This document shows, piece by piece, positions 17,269-24,794 of a stretch of 64,000 nt of DNA (positions are counted from its first letter, which is position 1; each line of letters starts with the position of its first letter). The stretch is from contig JAEYOM010000004.1 in the NCBI GenBank assembly GCA_023411715.1, forward strand, positions 1-64,000, in the 5' to 3' direction. The translations under genes and the position numbers were made by a program. This stretch comes from Bacillota bacterium (GTDB taxonomy: Bacteria; Bacillota; Clostridia; Acetivibrionales; DTU013). A model generated the notes under the pieces. It ran no database searches and was not told the DNA's origin. It was given only the letters and a program-made list of their open reading frames with translations.

Positions 17269-17353
17269 CTTTTCCGGGGAATGGAGCGGACTGGTCGCAA
17301 GCTTCGCTTGCTGCTCGCCCATGCAGCCTGTTTAGTGCAGTTCTCCGGAAAAG
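17269..17353 (-). repeat. Structured intergenic element with dispersed 41-bp hairpin repeat
   Basis: An outer stem of CTTTTCCGG (17269-17277) and CCGGAAAAG (17345-17353) encloses an element whose core (17288-17329) is a near copy, in reverse orientation, of the tandem repeat at 52707-52812. The core hairpin is GCAAGC-GAA-GCTTGC. It lies between the M16 peptidase gene and dpaA; nothing else is seen in this 264-bp gap. Confidence 0.7.
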
Positions 17354-17469
17354 TTTATCGGAAGTTATATTTTAACGATTCCAAAAGCACTACTTCATTT
17401 TATGTTTATCTGCTTTAACAAGTGCTTGTATCAGCGAAACTATGACAGCGTCAAAAGTATAAGTGATAA

Positions 17470-18704
17470 TCAGCCCGGTTGTTTAACATTTCCGACTATC
17501 GATATCCCCTTTTTATCCATTACGAAAACATCTTTGATGATATCATTCACGCCTTCCATTGAGATCGCCCCGATCTTTTTCAATATTTCGTCGGGAGTAT
17601 TTATACAGTCCAGCAGCAGTTCCGACTTCCCAATGCTGTTCATCCTGCTGCTGGTGCTCTCCAATCCAAGGATATAATTACCTTTAAGCTGTTCTTTGGA
17701 CTTTTGGAGCTCCTGTTCGGTAAAACCCTTTTTCAGAAGCAGTCTGATCTCTTCATAGATCAGTTCTGTAACATTCCCGAGGTTTTCAGGCTTCATACCG
17801 GCATAAATGGTGAACAGGCCTGCATCATTGTAAGTGGTCGGGTAGGAATATATCGAATAAACAAGGCCCTTCTTTTCGCGTATTTTCTGGAACAGCCGGG
17901 AACTCATACCTCCGCCGAAGATATTGTTTATGGCTAGCAGAGGGTATATTTTATCGTCTCCGTTTTTTACGCCTTCGAAGCCTATGCAGATATGTACCTG
18001 TTCGGTATCTTTTTCGTGTACGCAGGTTTCGGACCTGAATTCAACAGTCGTCTTGCCGTTTTTCGGTCCGGCCTTTGATTTCCATTTCCCGAAATATCTC
18101 TCCAAAATTTCTTTCAGGCTGTCCTCATTATAATTTCCGGCTACCGAAATGACTATGTTTTCAGGGATATAATGCTCATCCACATAGCCTGTCAATACAT
18201 CGCGGTTTACCCCCCCAGCGATCTCGCGGTTCCGAGTATGGGATACCCGATAGGATTCCCTCCCCATACTGTTTCGGTCAGTATGTCATGTACGAGCTCC
18301 TCCGGAGAATCCTCATACATTCCTATTTCTTCAAGAATGACCTTTTTCTCGAGCGCTATATCCTTTGGCGAGAAAACCGAGTGGAGCAGCATGTCGCTCA
18401 ATACGTCGACAGCGATTTCGATATGCTCGTCCAGTGTTTTGGCGTAAAAGCAGGTGCATTCCTTTCCGGTAAACGCATTCAATTGACCGCCAATATTGTC
18501 AATACTTGCAGCGATTTCCGCAGCGCTTCTTTTTTCCGTACCTTTAAACAGCATATGTTCTATAAAATGTGAAACGCCGTTATTGCGCGGATTCTCGTTT
18601 TGTGAGCCCGTCCTGACCCATATGCCTATCGATACTGACCGGACATAAGGTATATTTTCACAGACGACTCTGATTCCGTTCCGGAGCTTGTATTTGTTCA
18701 GCAT
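17470..18704 (-). pseudogene. M16 family zinc peptidase, interrupted by a frameshift
   Basis: Two overlapping frames together give one processing-peptidase-like protein of about 411 residues. The N-terminal part starts at ATG 18704 after AGGAGG and contains the inverted zinc motif HFIEH and 'EKKVILEEIGMYEDSPEE'. It ends 'PILGTARSLGG' at a TAA. The C-terminal part continues as 'VNRDVLTGYVDEHYIPENIV'. The break is at a run of seven G (minus strand, near 18211-18217); eight G would restore a continuous reading frame. This is either a real inactivation or slippage event or a homopolymer sequencing error. It follows pnp, as M16 genes often do in Firmicutes. Confidence 0.85.
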
Positions 18705-18741
18705 AAAACCTCCTGTTGATCGACATCCGGATAAACCGTAT

Positions 18742-18789
18742 AAAAAAGGACGGTTCCGGCAGATGTTGACCCGTCCGCAGCCGTCCTTT
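18742..18789 (-). terminator. Terminator after pnp
   Basis: On the minus strand AAAGGACGG and CCGTCCTTT form a long-loop hairpin followed by TTTTA, just after the pnp stop. Confidence 0.78.
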
Positions 18790-18798
18790 AATATTTTC

Positions 18799-20907
18799 TT
18801 ACTGTACTTCGGGATTGTTCTCGGGCAGTGCATCCTTCCTCGAAAGATTGATGCGACCCTGTTTGTCGACTTCGATTACCTTGACGAGCATTTCATCGCC
18901 GACCTTGCATACGTCTTCCACCTTTTCGACTCTCTTCTTGTCGAGCTTGGAAATATGCACGAGGCCTTCCTTGCCGGGCGCGAATTCAACGAATGCGCCG
19001 AAGGTCATCAGTCTTGTTACCTTGCCCATGAATACCTGTCCGGGCTGTACGTCCTTTGCAATGGCCTCTATGATAGCGAGCGCCCTTTTGCCCGCCGCTT
19101 CATCCGCGGTAGCCACGAACACCCTTCCGTCATCTTCTATATCGATCTTGACGCCTGTCTCGTCGATGATCTTATTGATAACTTTGCCGCCGGGTCCGAT
19201 GACATCCCTTATCTTGTCGGGATCGATATTCATCGTGAACATCTTCGGCGCGTAAGGTGAAAGCGACGTTCTCGATGCAGGGATTACCGGCAGTATGATT
19301 TCGTCAAGTATCTGGAAACGGCCCTTTCTTGTAAGTGCGAAAGCCTGCTTGATGATCTCGTATGTGAGGCCTGTCACTTTTATATCCATTTGTATGGCAG
19401 TGATGCCCTTCTTCGTACCTGCTACCTTGAAGTCCATATCGCCGAAGAAGTCTTCGATGCCCTGTATGTCCATGAATGTGATGAACCTGTCCGGATTCTC
19501 GTCGTCGATTACCAGACCGGAGGAAATGCCTGCTACAGGCGCCTTGATAGGCACGCCGGCATCCATCAGCGCAAGTGTGCTTCCACAGACGCTGCCCTGG
19601 GACGTCGAACCGTTTGACATCAGTACTTCGGAAACCAGCCTGATGGCGTAAGGAAATTCATCTTCATTCGGTATGACCGGTTCAAGTGCTCTCTCCGCAA
19701 GCGCACCGTGGCCTATCTCTCTTCTGCCGGGGCCTCTTGAAGTCTTGGCTTCACCAACGCTGTAGCCCGGGAAATTGTAATGATGCATATATCTCTTGGT
19801 TTCTTCGAGATCGACACCATCGAGCTTCTGTATCTCGCCGATACCGCCGAGAGTCAGAGTAGTGAGCACCTGTGTCTGGCCTCTCTGGAAGAGTCCCGAA
19901 CCATGTGTCCTCGGAAGTATCGAAACATCGGCCGACATAGGCCTGATCTCGTCGAGTCTCCTTCCGTCGACTCTCTTGCCTTCGTCAAGTATATATTTTC
20001 TTACTACCTTCTTTTCGAGCTTGTATATAGCTTCCGCTATAACTGCAGTCTTTTCCGGGAAGGTTTCTGCAAGCGCCTGCTGTACCTCTTCCGTCAGCGC
20101 AGCAACATTTGTGTCTCTGACAGTCTTGTCGTCCGTCAGCACTGCCTGACGCATCTTCTCATATGCGATTTCCTTAACCGCGTCGAATATCTCCTTCGGC
20201 ACTTCGGCGGAAGCATATTCGAATTTCGGCTTGCCGACTTCCGCAGCTATACCCTTGATAAACGCGGCTATCTTCTTGATCTCCTGATGTCCCTTTATGA
20301 CCGCGTCGAGCATTGCTTCGTCCGGTACTTCCTTTGCGCCGGCTTCAATCATGGTGATCTTTTCTTCAGTTCCGGCCAGTGTAACGTACATATCGCTCTT
20401 TTCTCTCTGAGCGGTATTAGGGTTTATTATGACTTCTCCGTCGATAAGTCCGAGTACGACTCCGCCGATTGGACCGTTGAACGGTATGTCTGAAATGCTC
20501 AATGCAACGGATGCGCCTATCATTGCCGCTATCTCGGGTGAATTGTCCTGATCTACCGACATAACCGTATTGACAACTGTTACATCATTTCTCAGATCCT
20601 TCGGAAAAAGCGGACGTATCGGCCTGTCTATTACTCTCGACGTCAGAATTGCCTTTTCAGAGGGTTTTCCTTCCCTTTTTATGAAGCCTCCGGGTATTTT
20701 GCCTACGGCATAGAGCCTTTCTTCATAGTCAACGCTGAGCGGGAAAAAGTCTATCCCTTCCCTTGGCGCGGTCGAAGCGGTGGCTGTGGACAGGATCACC
20801 GTATCCCCATATCTTACGAGCGCAGCTCCGTTAGCCAGCTGAGCCAATTTGCCGGTCTCTATCGTAAGAGTCCTACCGGCCAGTTCCATTGTGAATTTTT
20901 TTTGCAT
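18799..20907 (-). CDS. pnp: Polynucleotide phosphorylase
   Basis: A 702-residue 3'-5' phosphorolytic exoribonuclease of RNA turnover. It has two RNase PH-like domains (about residues 1-210 and 310-530), a KH domain ('DVIGPGGKVINKIIDETGVK') and a C-terminal S1 domain ('GQVFMGKVTRLMTFGAFVEF'). It follows rpsO, with a terminator and a long hairpin in between, the arrangement that in Escherichia coli allows RNase III and PNPase to control pnp mRNA. The start ATG has GGAGGC upstream. Confidence 0.97.
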   Translation of the reverse strand: MQKKFTMELAGRTLTIETGKLAQLANGAALVRYGDTVILSTATASTAPREGIDFFPLSVDYEERLYAVGKIPGGFIKREGKPSEKAILTSRVIDRPIRPLFPKDLRNDVTVVNTVMSVDQDNSPEIAAMIGASVALSISDIPFNGPIGGVVLGLIDGEVIINPNTAQREKSDMYVTLAGTEEKITMIEAGAKEVPDEAMLDAVIKGHQEIKKIAAFIKGIAAEVGKPKFEYASAEVPKEIFDAVKEIAYEKMRQAVLTDDKTVRDTNVAALTEEVQQALAETFPEKTAVIAEAIYKLEKKVVRKYILDEGKRVDGRRLDEIRPMSADVSILPRTHGSGLFQRGQTQVLTTLTLGGIGEIQKLDGVDLEETKRYMHHYNFPGYSVGEAKTSRGPGRREIGHGALAERALEPVIPNEDEFPYAIRLVSEVLMSNGSTSQGSVCGSTLALMDAGVPIKAPVAGISSGLVIDDENPDRFITFMDIQGIEDFFGDMDFKVAGTKKGITAIQMDIKVTGLTYEIIKQAFALTRKGRFQILDEIILPVIPASRTSLSPYAPKMFTMNIDPDKIRDVIGPGGKVINKIIDETGVKIDIEDDGRVFVATADEAAGKRALAIIEAIAKDVQPGQVFMGKVTRLMTFGAFVEFAPGKEGLVHISKLDKKRVEKVEDVCKVGDEMLVKVIEVDKQGRINLSRKDALPENNPEVQ

Positions 20908-20932
20908 AAAATGCCTCCTTTTTTACTGCAAT

Positions 20933-21056
20933 GCGCAAAGGGAGGCAGATTACAGAAAACGGACACCAGAAACCGTATGCGGGTGATCCGAAAATAAGTT
21001 TCTTGCGGGTTCTGGTCTCTGTTCTCTGTTTGCCGCGACTTCTTTACGCTGCAGTA
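20933..21056 (-). promoter_or_regulatory. Long leader hairpin between rpsO and pnp
   Basis: Imperfect arms at about 20943-20975 and 21005-21034 (GGCAGA...ACCAGAAACCG against CGGGTTCTGGT...TTTGCC), extended outward by ACTGCA/TGCAGT, can form a stem of more than 35 bp in the pnp leader. Such a long stem is a likely double-strand RNase target and autoregulatory site. The function is inferred from the E. coli precedent. Confidence 0.65.
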
Positions 21057-21094
21057 TATATGTTTTTTTCTTTTAATAGTATTGCACCGTTATG

Positions 21095-21128
21095 TAAAAA
21101 TAATGAGCGGGATATCCCGCCCATCATT
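21095..21128 (-). terminator. Terminator after rpsO
   Basis: On the minus strand AATAATG..GCGGGATATCCCGC..CATTATT folds back and is followed by TTTA. It overlaps the last base pairs of rpsO and should reduce read-through into pnp. Confidence 0.75.
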
Positions 21129-21390
21129 ATTTCCTCAAATTGAGTTTTTCAACGATTGCACGATACCTTTCGATATCCTTTTCCTGCAGATAGTTCAACA
21201 TGCCTCTTCTCTGACCAACCATCTTGAGAAGTCCCCTTCTGGAATGATGGTCTTTTTTGTGATCCTTGAGGTGATCATTGAGGTGATTGATCCTCTCTGT
21301 GAGGATAGCTACCTGTACTTCAGGCGATCCTGTATCACCGTCGTGCAGTTTGTACTTCTCGATGATTTCCGTTTTTTGTTCCTTTAACAT
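21127..21390 (-). CDS. rpsO: Ribosomal protein S15
   Basis: An 87-residue 30S protein that binds the 16S rRNA three-way junction; essentially the usual length. 'HDGDTGSPEVQVAILTERI', 'HLKDHKKDHHSRRGLL' and 'RRGMLNYL' are diagnostic. A GGAGGC site precedes the ATG. The 120-bp leader could carry S15 autoregulation, but I could not identify a specific structure. Confidence 0.97.
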   Translation of the reverse strand: MLKEQKTEIIEKYKLHDGDTGSPEVQVAILTERINHLNDHLKDHKKDHHSRRGLLKMVGQRRGMLNYLQEKDIERYRAIVEKLNLRK

Positions 21391-21667
21391 CGTATTGCCT
21401 CCTTTAATTTATAACGCCATGAGCCAGGTAATTGGTCGGAGCGTCCAGTAACCGGGCAGATGGTTAAATGTTGCACTGAAATATTTTAACATATCATTTC
21501 CATAATGTAAATGATTTATTTGCAGACTTTTAATATGCCTGGTTTATGGCTGGTTTATGAATATGCAAACGTTATCGCAGCGGTTTCCGACTCATAATAA
21601 TTTATTTGAACAAATTTATGTTAACAAGAATATTATATACAAAAAGTGTTTACAAGGAGGGAGCCTG

Positions 21668-21928
21668 ATGAAACCCAACGAGATAATGCCGGCCGCACTT
21701 GAAAACATCCCCGGATCTAAAGTCGCAGCCGCTGAAACTATCGATATGTGCAAAATGCAGTTCTATAACCCCATGCCGATCGTCGGAGCCAAGCTGACTT
21801 TTGCCTATGTTCCCTTTCAGTGTCTTTGCTGTCTCTATCCGCCAGAAGTCGGCCTGAGGCAGGGCACTATTTTCCCGGAACTCGACAGGCCTTACGGTGC
21901 TGATCCGGTTTATACGGTTGACGGATGA
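21668..21928 (+). CDS. cotJA: Spore coat-associated protein CotJA
   Basis: An 86-residue protein with the CotJA core 'YVPFQ', 'LYPPEVGLRQGTIFPELDRPY'-type sequence (two adjoining motifs). The ATG at 21668 follows AAGGAGGGAGCC; longer in-frame starts upstream lack a site. First gene of cotJABC, whose products form part of the inner coat. The upstream stretch ending TATACAAAA could be a sigma-E-like -10 element, but the -35 is unclear. Confidence 0.88.
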   Translation: MKPNEIMPAALENIPGSKVAAAETIDMCKMQFYNPMPIVGAKLTFAYVPFQCLCCLYPPEVGLRQGTIFPELDRPYGADPVYTVDG

Positions 21929-21976
21929 ACACGCGTATACCAATTCCATGCAGGTATGAATAAGGGAGGTGTTTAT

Positions 21977-22225
21977 ATGAACGAAGCACGGGATAGGATG
22001 CTCAAAGAGGTAATGGCTTTGGATTTTATGATTATAGAGCTGAATCTCTATCTTGATACGCACCCGTATGATCAGAGAGCGGTCATGGTCTTCACCGATA
22101 CCGCCCGGAGAGCTAAGATGGCCAGAGAAAACTTTGAACGCATGTACGGTCCTCTGACGGTAAGCGCCAGCAATTCCTTCCCCTGGCCCTGGATCGAGAA
22201 CCCCTGGCCGTGGGATGTACAATAA
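21977..22225 (+). CDS. cotJB: Spore coat protein CotJB
   Basis: An 82-residue protein, with 'MLKEVMALDFMIIELNLYLD' and 'THPYDQRAVMVF' typical of CotJB and a Trp/Pro-rich end (PWPWIENPWPWDV). ATG 21977 lies seven bases after GGGAGGT. It sits between cotJA and cotJC and should be co-transcribed with them. Confidence 0.9.
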   Translation: MNEARDRMLKEVMALDFMIIELNLYLDTHPYDQRAVMVFTDTARRAKMARENFERMYGPLTVSASNSFPWPWIENPWPWDVQ

Positions 22226-22277
22226 GATATGCTTTCTATTTTTTCGTTAATATTTCTGAATGAAGGAGGTCGTGTAA

Positions 22278-23129
22278 ATGTGGGTCTATGATAAAAAGCT
22301 GGAATATCCCGTTAAAATAAAAAATAGCAACCCAAGGCTTGCAAAATATGTTATAACACAATACGGCGGACCCGACGGCGAGCTTGCCGCATCGCTCAGA
22401 TACCTGAGCCAGCGGTTCAGCATGCCCTTAGAAGTAGCCAAGGCTACGCTCAACGATATCGGTACGGAAGAAATGGCTCATCTCGAGATCGTCGGCGCCA
22501 TTGTGCATCAGCTTACGAAAGGCGTTCCGCCTAAAGTACTTGAGAAGGAAGGTCTAGGAGGCTATTTTGCCGACCATGACCGTGCAGTGTATCCCGTAAA
22601 TGCATCAGGCTCGCCTTTTACCGCAGCCTATATAGCATCGAAGGGCGATCCCGTGGCCGACCTGGTCGAAGACCTTGCCGCTGAACAAAAAGCGCGTGCT
22701 ACGTATGAAAACCTTATAAACATGATGGACGATCCTGACGTGATAGATCCGCTTCGCTTCCTGAGAGAGCGTGAAGTAGTACATTTTCAGCGTTTCGGTG
22801 AAGTATTGCGTATCGTGCAGGAAAAACTCAATGAGAAGCCGTATTTCGTCAAGAAGCCCGAATTAATGAATGTGAGCCCGGCAGCTGCAAATATAAGTCC
22901 AGCGACTAATGTAAGCCCGGTATCCAATGTAAGCCCGGCAGCTGTAAGCCCGATCTCGAACGTAAGCCCGATCTCAAACGTAAGTCCCGCGACTAACGTA
23001 AGCCCTGTCTCAAACGTCGGCCCGGCAGCTGTAAGTCCGATCTCGAACGTAAGCCCGGTTTCGAATGTAAGTCCCGCGACTATGAAAAAACCATCTTTCG
23101 TGAGTCCGGAAGCGACGGGTAAAAAATAA
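22278..23129 (+). CDS. cotJC: Spore coat manganese-catalase-like CotJC with NVSP repeat tail
   Basis: A 283-residue protein. Residues 1-195 are the CotJC/manganese catalase four-helix core: 'LAASLRYLSQRF', 'DIGTEEMAHLEIVGAIVHQL' and 'LAAEQKARATYENLI' supply the Glu/His metal ligands. CotJC is normally about 190 residues; here a further 85-90 residues form a repetitive Asn-Val-Ser-Pro tail (NVSPATNVSPVSNVSP...), ending in a basic KK. The tail is probably disordered and surface-exposed in the coat. Start ATG 22278 follows AAGGAGGTCG. Confidence 0.93.
   Translation: MWVYDKKLEYPVKIKNSNPRLAKYVITQYGGPDGELAASLRYLSQRFSMPLEVAKATLNDIGTEEMAHLEIVGAIVHQLTKGVPPKVLEKEGLGGYFADHDRAVYPVNASGSPFTAAYIASKGDPVADLVEDLAAEQKARATYENLINMMDDPDVIDPLRFLREREVVHFQRFGEVLRIVQEKLNEKPYFVKKPELMNVSPAAANISPATNVSPVSNVSPAAVSPISNVSPISNVSPATNVSPVSNVGPAAVSPISNVSPVSNVSPATMKKPSFVSPEATGKK
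22870..23085 (+). repeat. In-frame repeat encoding the NVSP tail of CotJC
   Basis: AAYGTAAGYCCG-type units of 12-36 bp recur about 14 times with larger blocks repeated (for example VSPISNVSP and NVSPATNVSPVSNV twice each). The reading frame is kept throughout, which suggests expansion under coding constraint. Confidence 0.9.
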
Positions 23130-23139
23130 TTTTCCGTTT

Positions 23140-23167
23140 GTCAGGTGGGGTAACGTCTCCACCTGAC
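23140..23167 (+). terminator. Hairpin after cotJC
   Basis: GTCAGGTGG and CCACCTGAC form a strong stem just after the cotJC stop. There is no good T run, so termination is likely but not certain. Confidence 0.5.
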
Positions 23168-23243
23168 TGACCGTCATACCCTGCCAAAACGTATATATCG
23201 CAAATTGTATTTCAACAAGATTTCCTTCCAGCTGCTGTAAAAC

Positions 23244-23272
23244 TTGATACTGAACAAATGTTCGTATATAAT
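23244..23272 (+). promoter_or_regulatory. SOS promoter with LexA box before the ycaQ-like gene
   Basis: TTGATA (23244-23249) and TATAAT (23267-23272) are 17 bp apart, and the spacer contains GAACAAATGTTC (23252-23263), the GAAC-N4-GTTC operator of Firmicutes LexA. The gene starts 47 bp downstream. Confidence 0.85.
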
Positions 23273-23318
23273 ACAACTAAAAAAGTATACAAATAATAAA
23301 CGGCGGAAAGGGTTCGGT

Positions 23319-24665
23319 ATGGACGGTATTCAGATTACAAAAGTCCAAGCCCGCAGATTCATGCTGAAATATCACGGGCTTTACGGCAAAAGGCTTCCCA
23401 GGGGCAAAAAAGGCATCCTCGAATACGTGCGAAGAGTCGGATGCATACAGTACGATCCTCTCAATATCGTGGGCCATAACCAGGAACTGGTGCTCCAGTC
23501 CAGGATAGACGGCTTCAAACCTGCCATGCTTCAGGAACTCCTATATAATGACCGATTGCTGCTGGACGGCTGGGACAAGGTCATGTCGATCTATCTCACC
23601 TCAGACTGGCCGTACTTCAGCCGTTACAGGGCATCACAGCTCGAATGGCTCGGCAGTCCCGACAAGCCCGTTGTCCCCTACCTTCCGCTTATCAGAAACG
23701 AGCTTCGGCAGCGTGGCCCTCTTTCCTCCATCGACCTGGAATATGATCAGGCGGTACGGTGGCCGTGGGGACCTACGCGCGTTTCCAGAGCGGCATTGGA
23801 AAGCATGTGGTTCTGGGGTGAACTCATTATACATCACAAGGTCAATACGAGGAAATATTATGATTTTGCTTCCGGGTACCTGGCGGGAGATTTGCTGAGC
23901 ACACCCGACCCGAATGAAACCTTTGAACAGTACAGAGACTGGCGCATATGCCGGAGGATAGGCGGTACGGGATTTTTATGGGACAGGCCCGGCGATGCCT
24001 GGCTGGAGATACCCGAAACAAAGACGCCCGAGCGCAGGGAAAGCATTCAAAGGCTTACGGCCGCCGACAAGCTTTCGGAGATAAACGTGGAAGGAATAAA
24101 GGCGCCGCTTTATATGAGGACCTGCGATATGCCGGTATTGGAAGAGATTCTGAGCGAACAGTCCGGTGCTCAGGCCTCTTCTGCGAAGCTTTCGGCATCT
24201 TCCGCGAAGCTTTCGGCATCTTCCGCGAAAGACGACGCGGCTTCTGATACAGGCAGCTTCCGCAGTGCTTCGCGTACACCATCCCCGCGCGCCCATATCC
24301 TCGCCCCGCTCGACAACCTGCTGTGGGATCGCAGGCTTGTAAAGGAGATATTTGATTTCGACTACCGGTGGGAGGTCTACAAACCACAGTCTGAACGCAA
24401 TTACGGCTATTATGTCCTGCCGGTCCTGTACGGCGACCGGTTTATCGCCAGGTTTGAACCCGGGTTTGATAAAAAGTCCAAGGCGCTGATGATAAAAAAT
24501 TGGTGGTGGGAAGCCGGCGTCAAGCCTACCAAACCGATGCAGCGCGGACTTGCAAAGTGTTTCAGGCTTTTTGCGGAATATCTCGGGACGGACAATATCG
24601 GGATGCCCCGGGACGGCTCAGGTAATACTGATGACAGTATAACCTGCTGGCTCGATGGAATATGA
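23319..24665 (+). CDS. YcaQ/AlkX-type winged-helix DNA glycosylase
   Basis: A 448-residue protein of the HTH_42 superfamily. Members such as E. coli YcaQ unhook DNA interstrand crosslinks and remove bulky alkylated bases. 'VGCIQYDPLNIVGHNQELVL' carries the Q-aromatic-D motif expected for the YcaQ-type catalytic site. The C-terminal 'HILAPLDNLLWDRRLVKEIF' and 'VLYGDRFIARFEP' are typical. Near residue 287 an insert of SSAKLSA repeats (21-bp DNA unit, 24177-24232) interrupts the conserved fold. The ATG at 23319 follows GGAAAGGG. A LexA-box promoter upstream points to induction by DNA damage. Confidence 0.87.
   Translation: MDGIQITKVQARRFMLKYHGLYGKRLPRGKKGILEYVRRVGCIQYDPLNIVGHNQELVLQSRIDGFKPAMLQELLYNDRLLLDGWDKVMSIYLTSDWPYFSRYRASQLEWLGSPDKPVVPYLPLIRNELRQRGPLSSIDLEYDQAVRWPWGPTRVSRAALESMWFWGELIIHHKVNTRKYYDFASGYLAGDLLSTPDPNETFEQYRDWRICRRIGGTGFLWDRPGDAWLEIPETKTPERRESIQRLTAADKLSEINVEGIKAPLYMRTCDMPVLEEILSEQSGAQASSAKLSASSAKLSASSAKDDAASDTGSFRSASRTPSPRAHILAPLDNLLWDRRLVKEIFDFDYRWEVYKPQSERNYGYYVLPVLYGDRFIARFEPGFDKKSKALMIKNWWWEAGVKPTKPMQRGLAKCFRLFAEYLGTDNIGMPRDGSGNTDDSITCWLDGI
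24177..24232 (+). repeat. 21-bp in-frame tandem repeat inside the ycaQ-like gene
   Basis: TCTTCYGCGAAGCTTTCGGC-type unit repeated 2.7 times, encoding SSAKLSA copies and then SSAKDDA. The insert probably forms a flexible loop. Confidence 0.88.
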
Positions 24666-24683
24666 CTGGTTATGTGCATATTC

Positions 24684-24769
24684 CCGGGTTTAAGATGTAT
24701 AGCCGGGTTTAAAACGTATAGCTGGGTTTAATGTGTATAGCCGTGTCTAAGCCATATAGCCGGTTTCCC
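24684..24769. repeat. 19-bp tandem repeat between convergent genes
   Basis: Four diverging copies of CCGGGTTTAAGATGTATAG plus a partial fifth lie between the ycaQ-like gene and the TPR gene, whose 3' ends face each other. No gene is seen here. Confidence 0.88.
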
Positions 24770-24794
24770 GTAATCATCACCCGAAAGTATATGA

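Noticed and set aside
19780..20493. 237-codon plus-strand frame within pnp
   Set aside because: It is the antisense shadow of a highly conserved gene, with no start signals.
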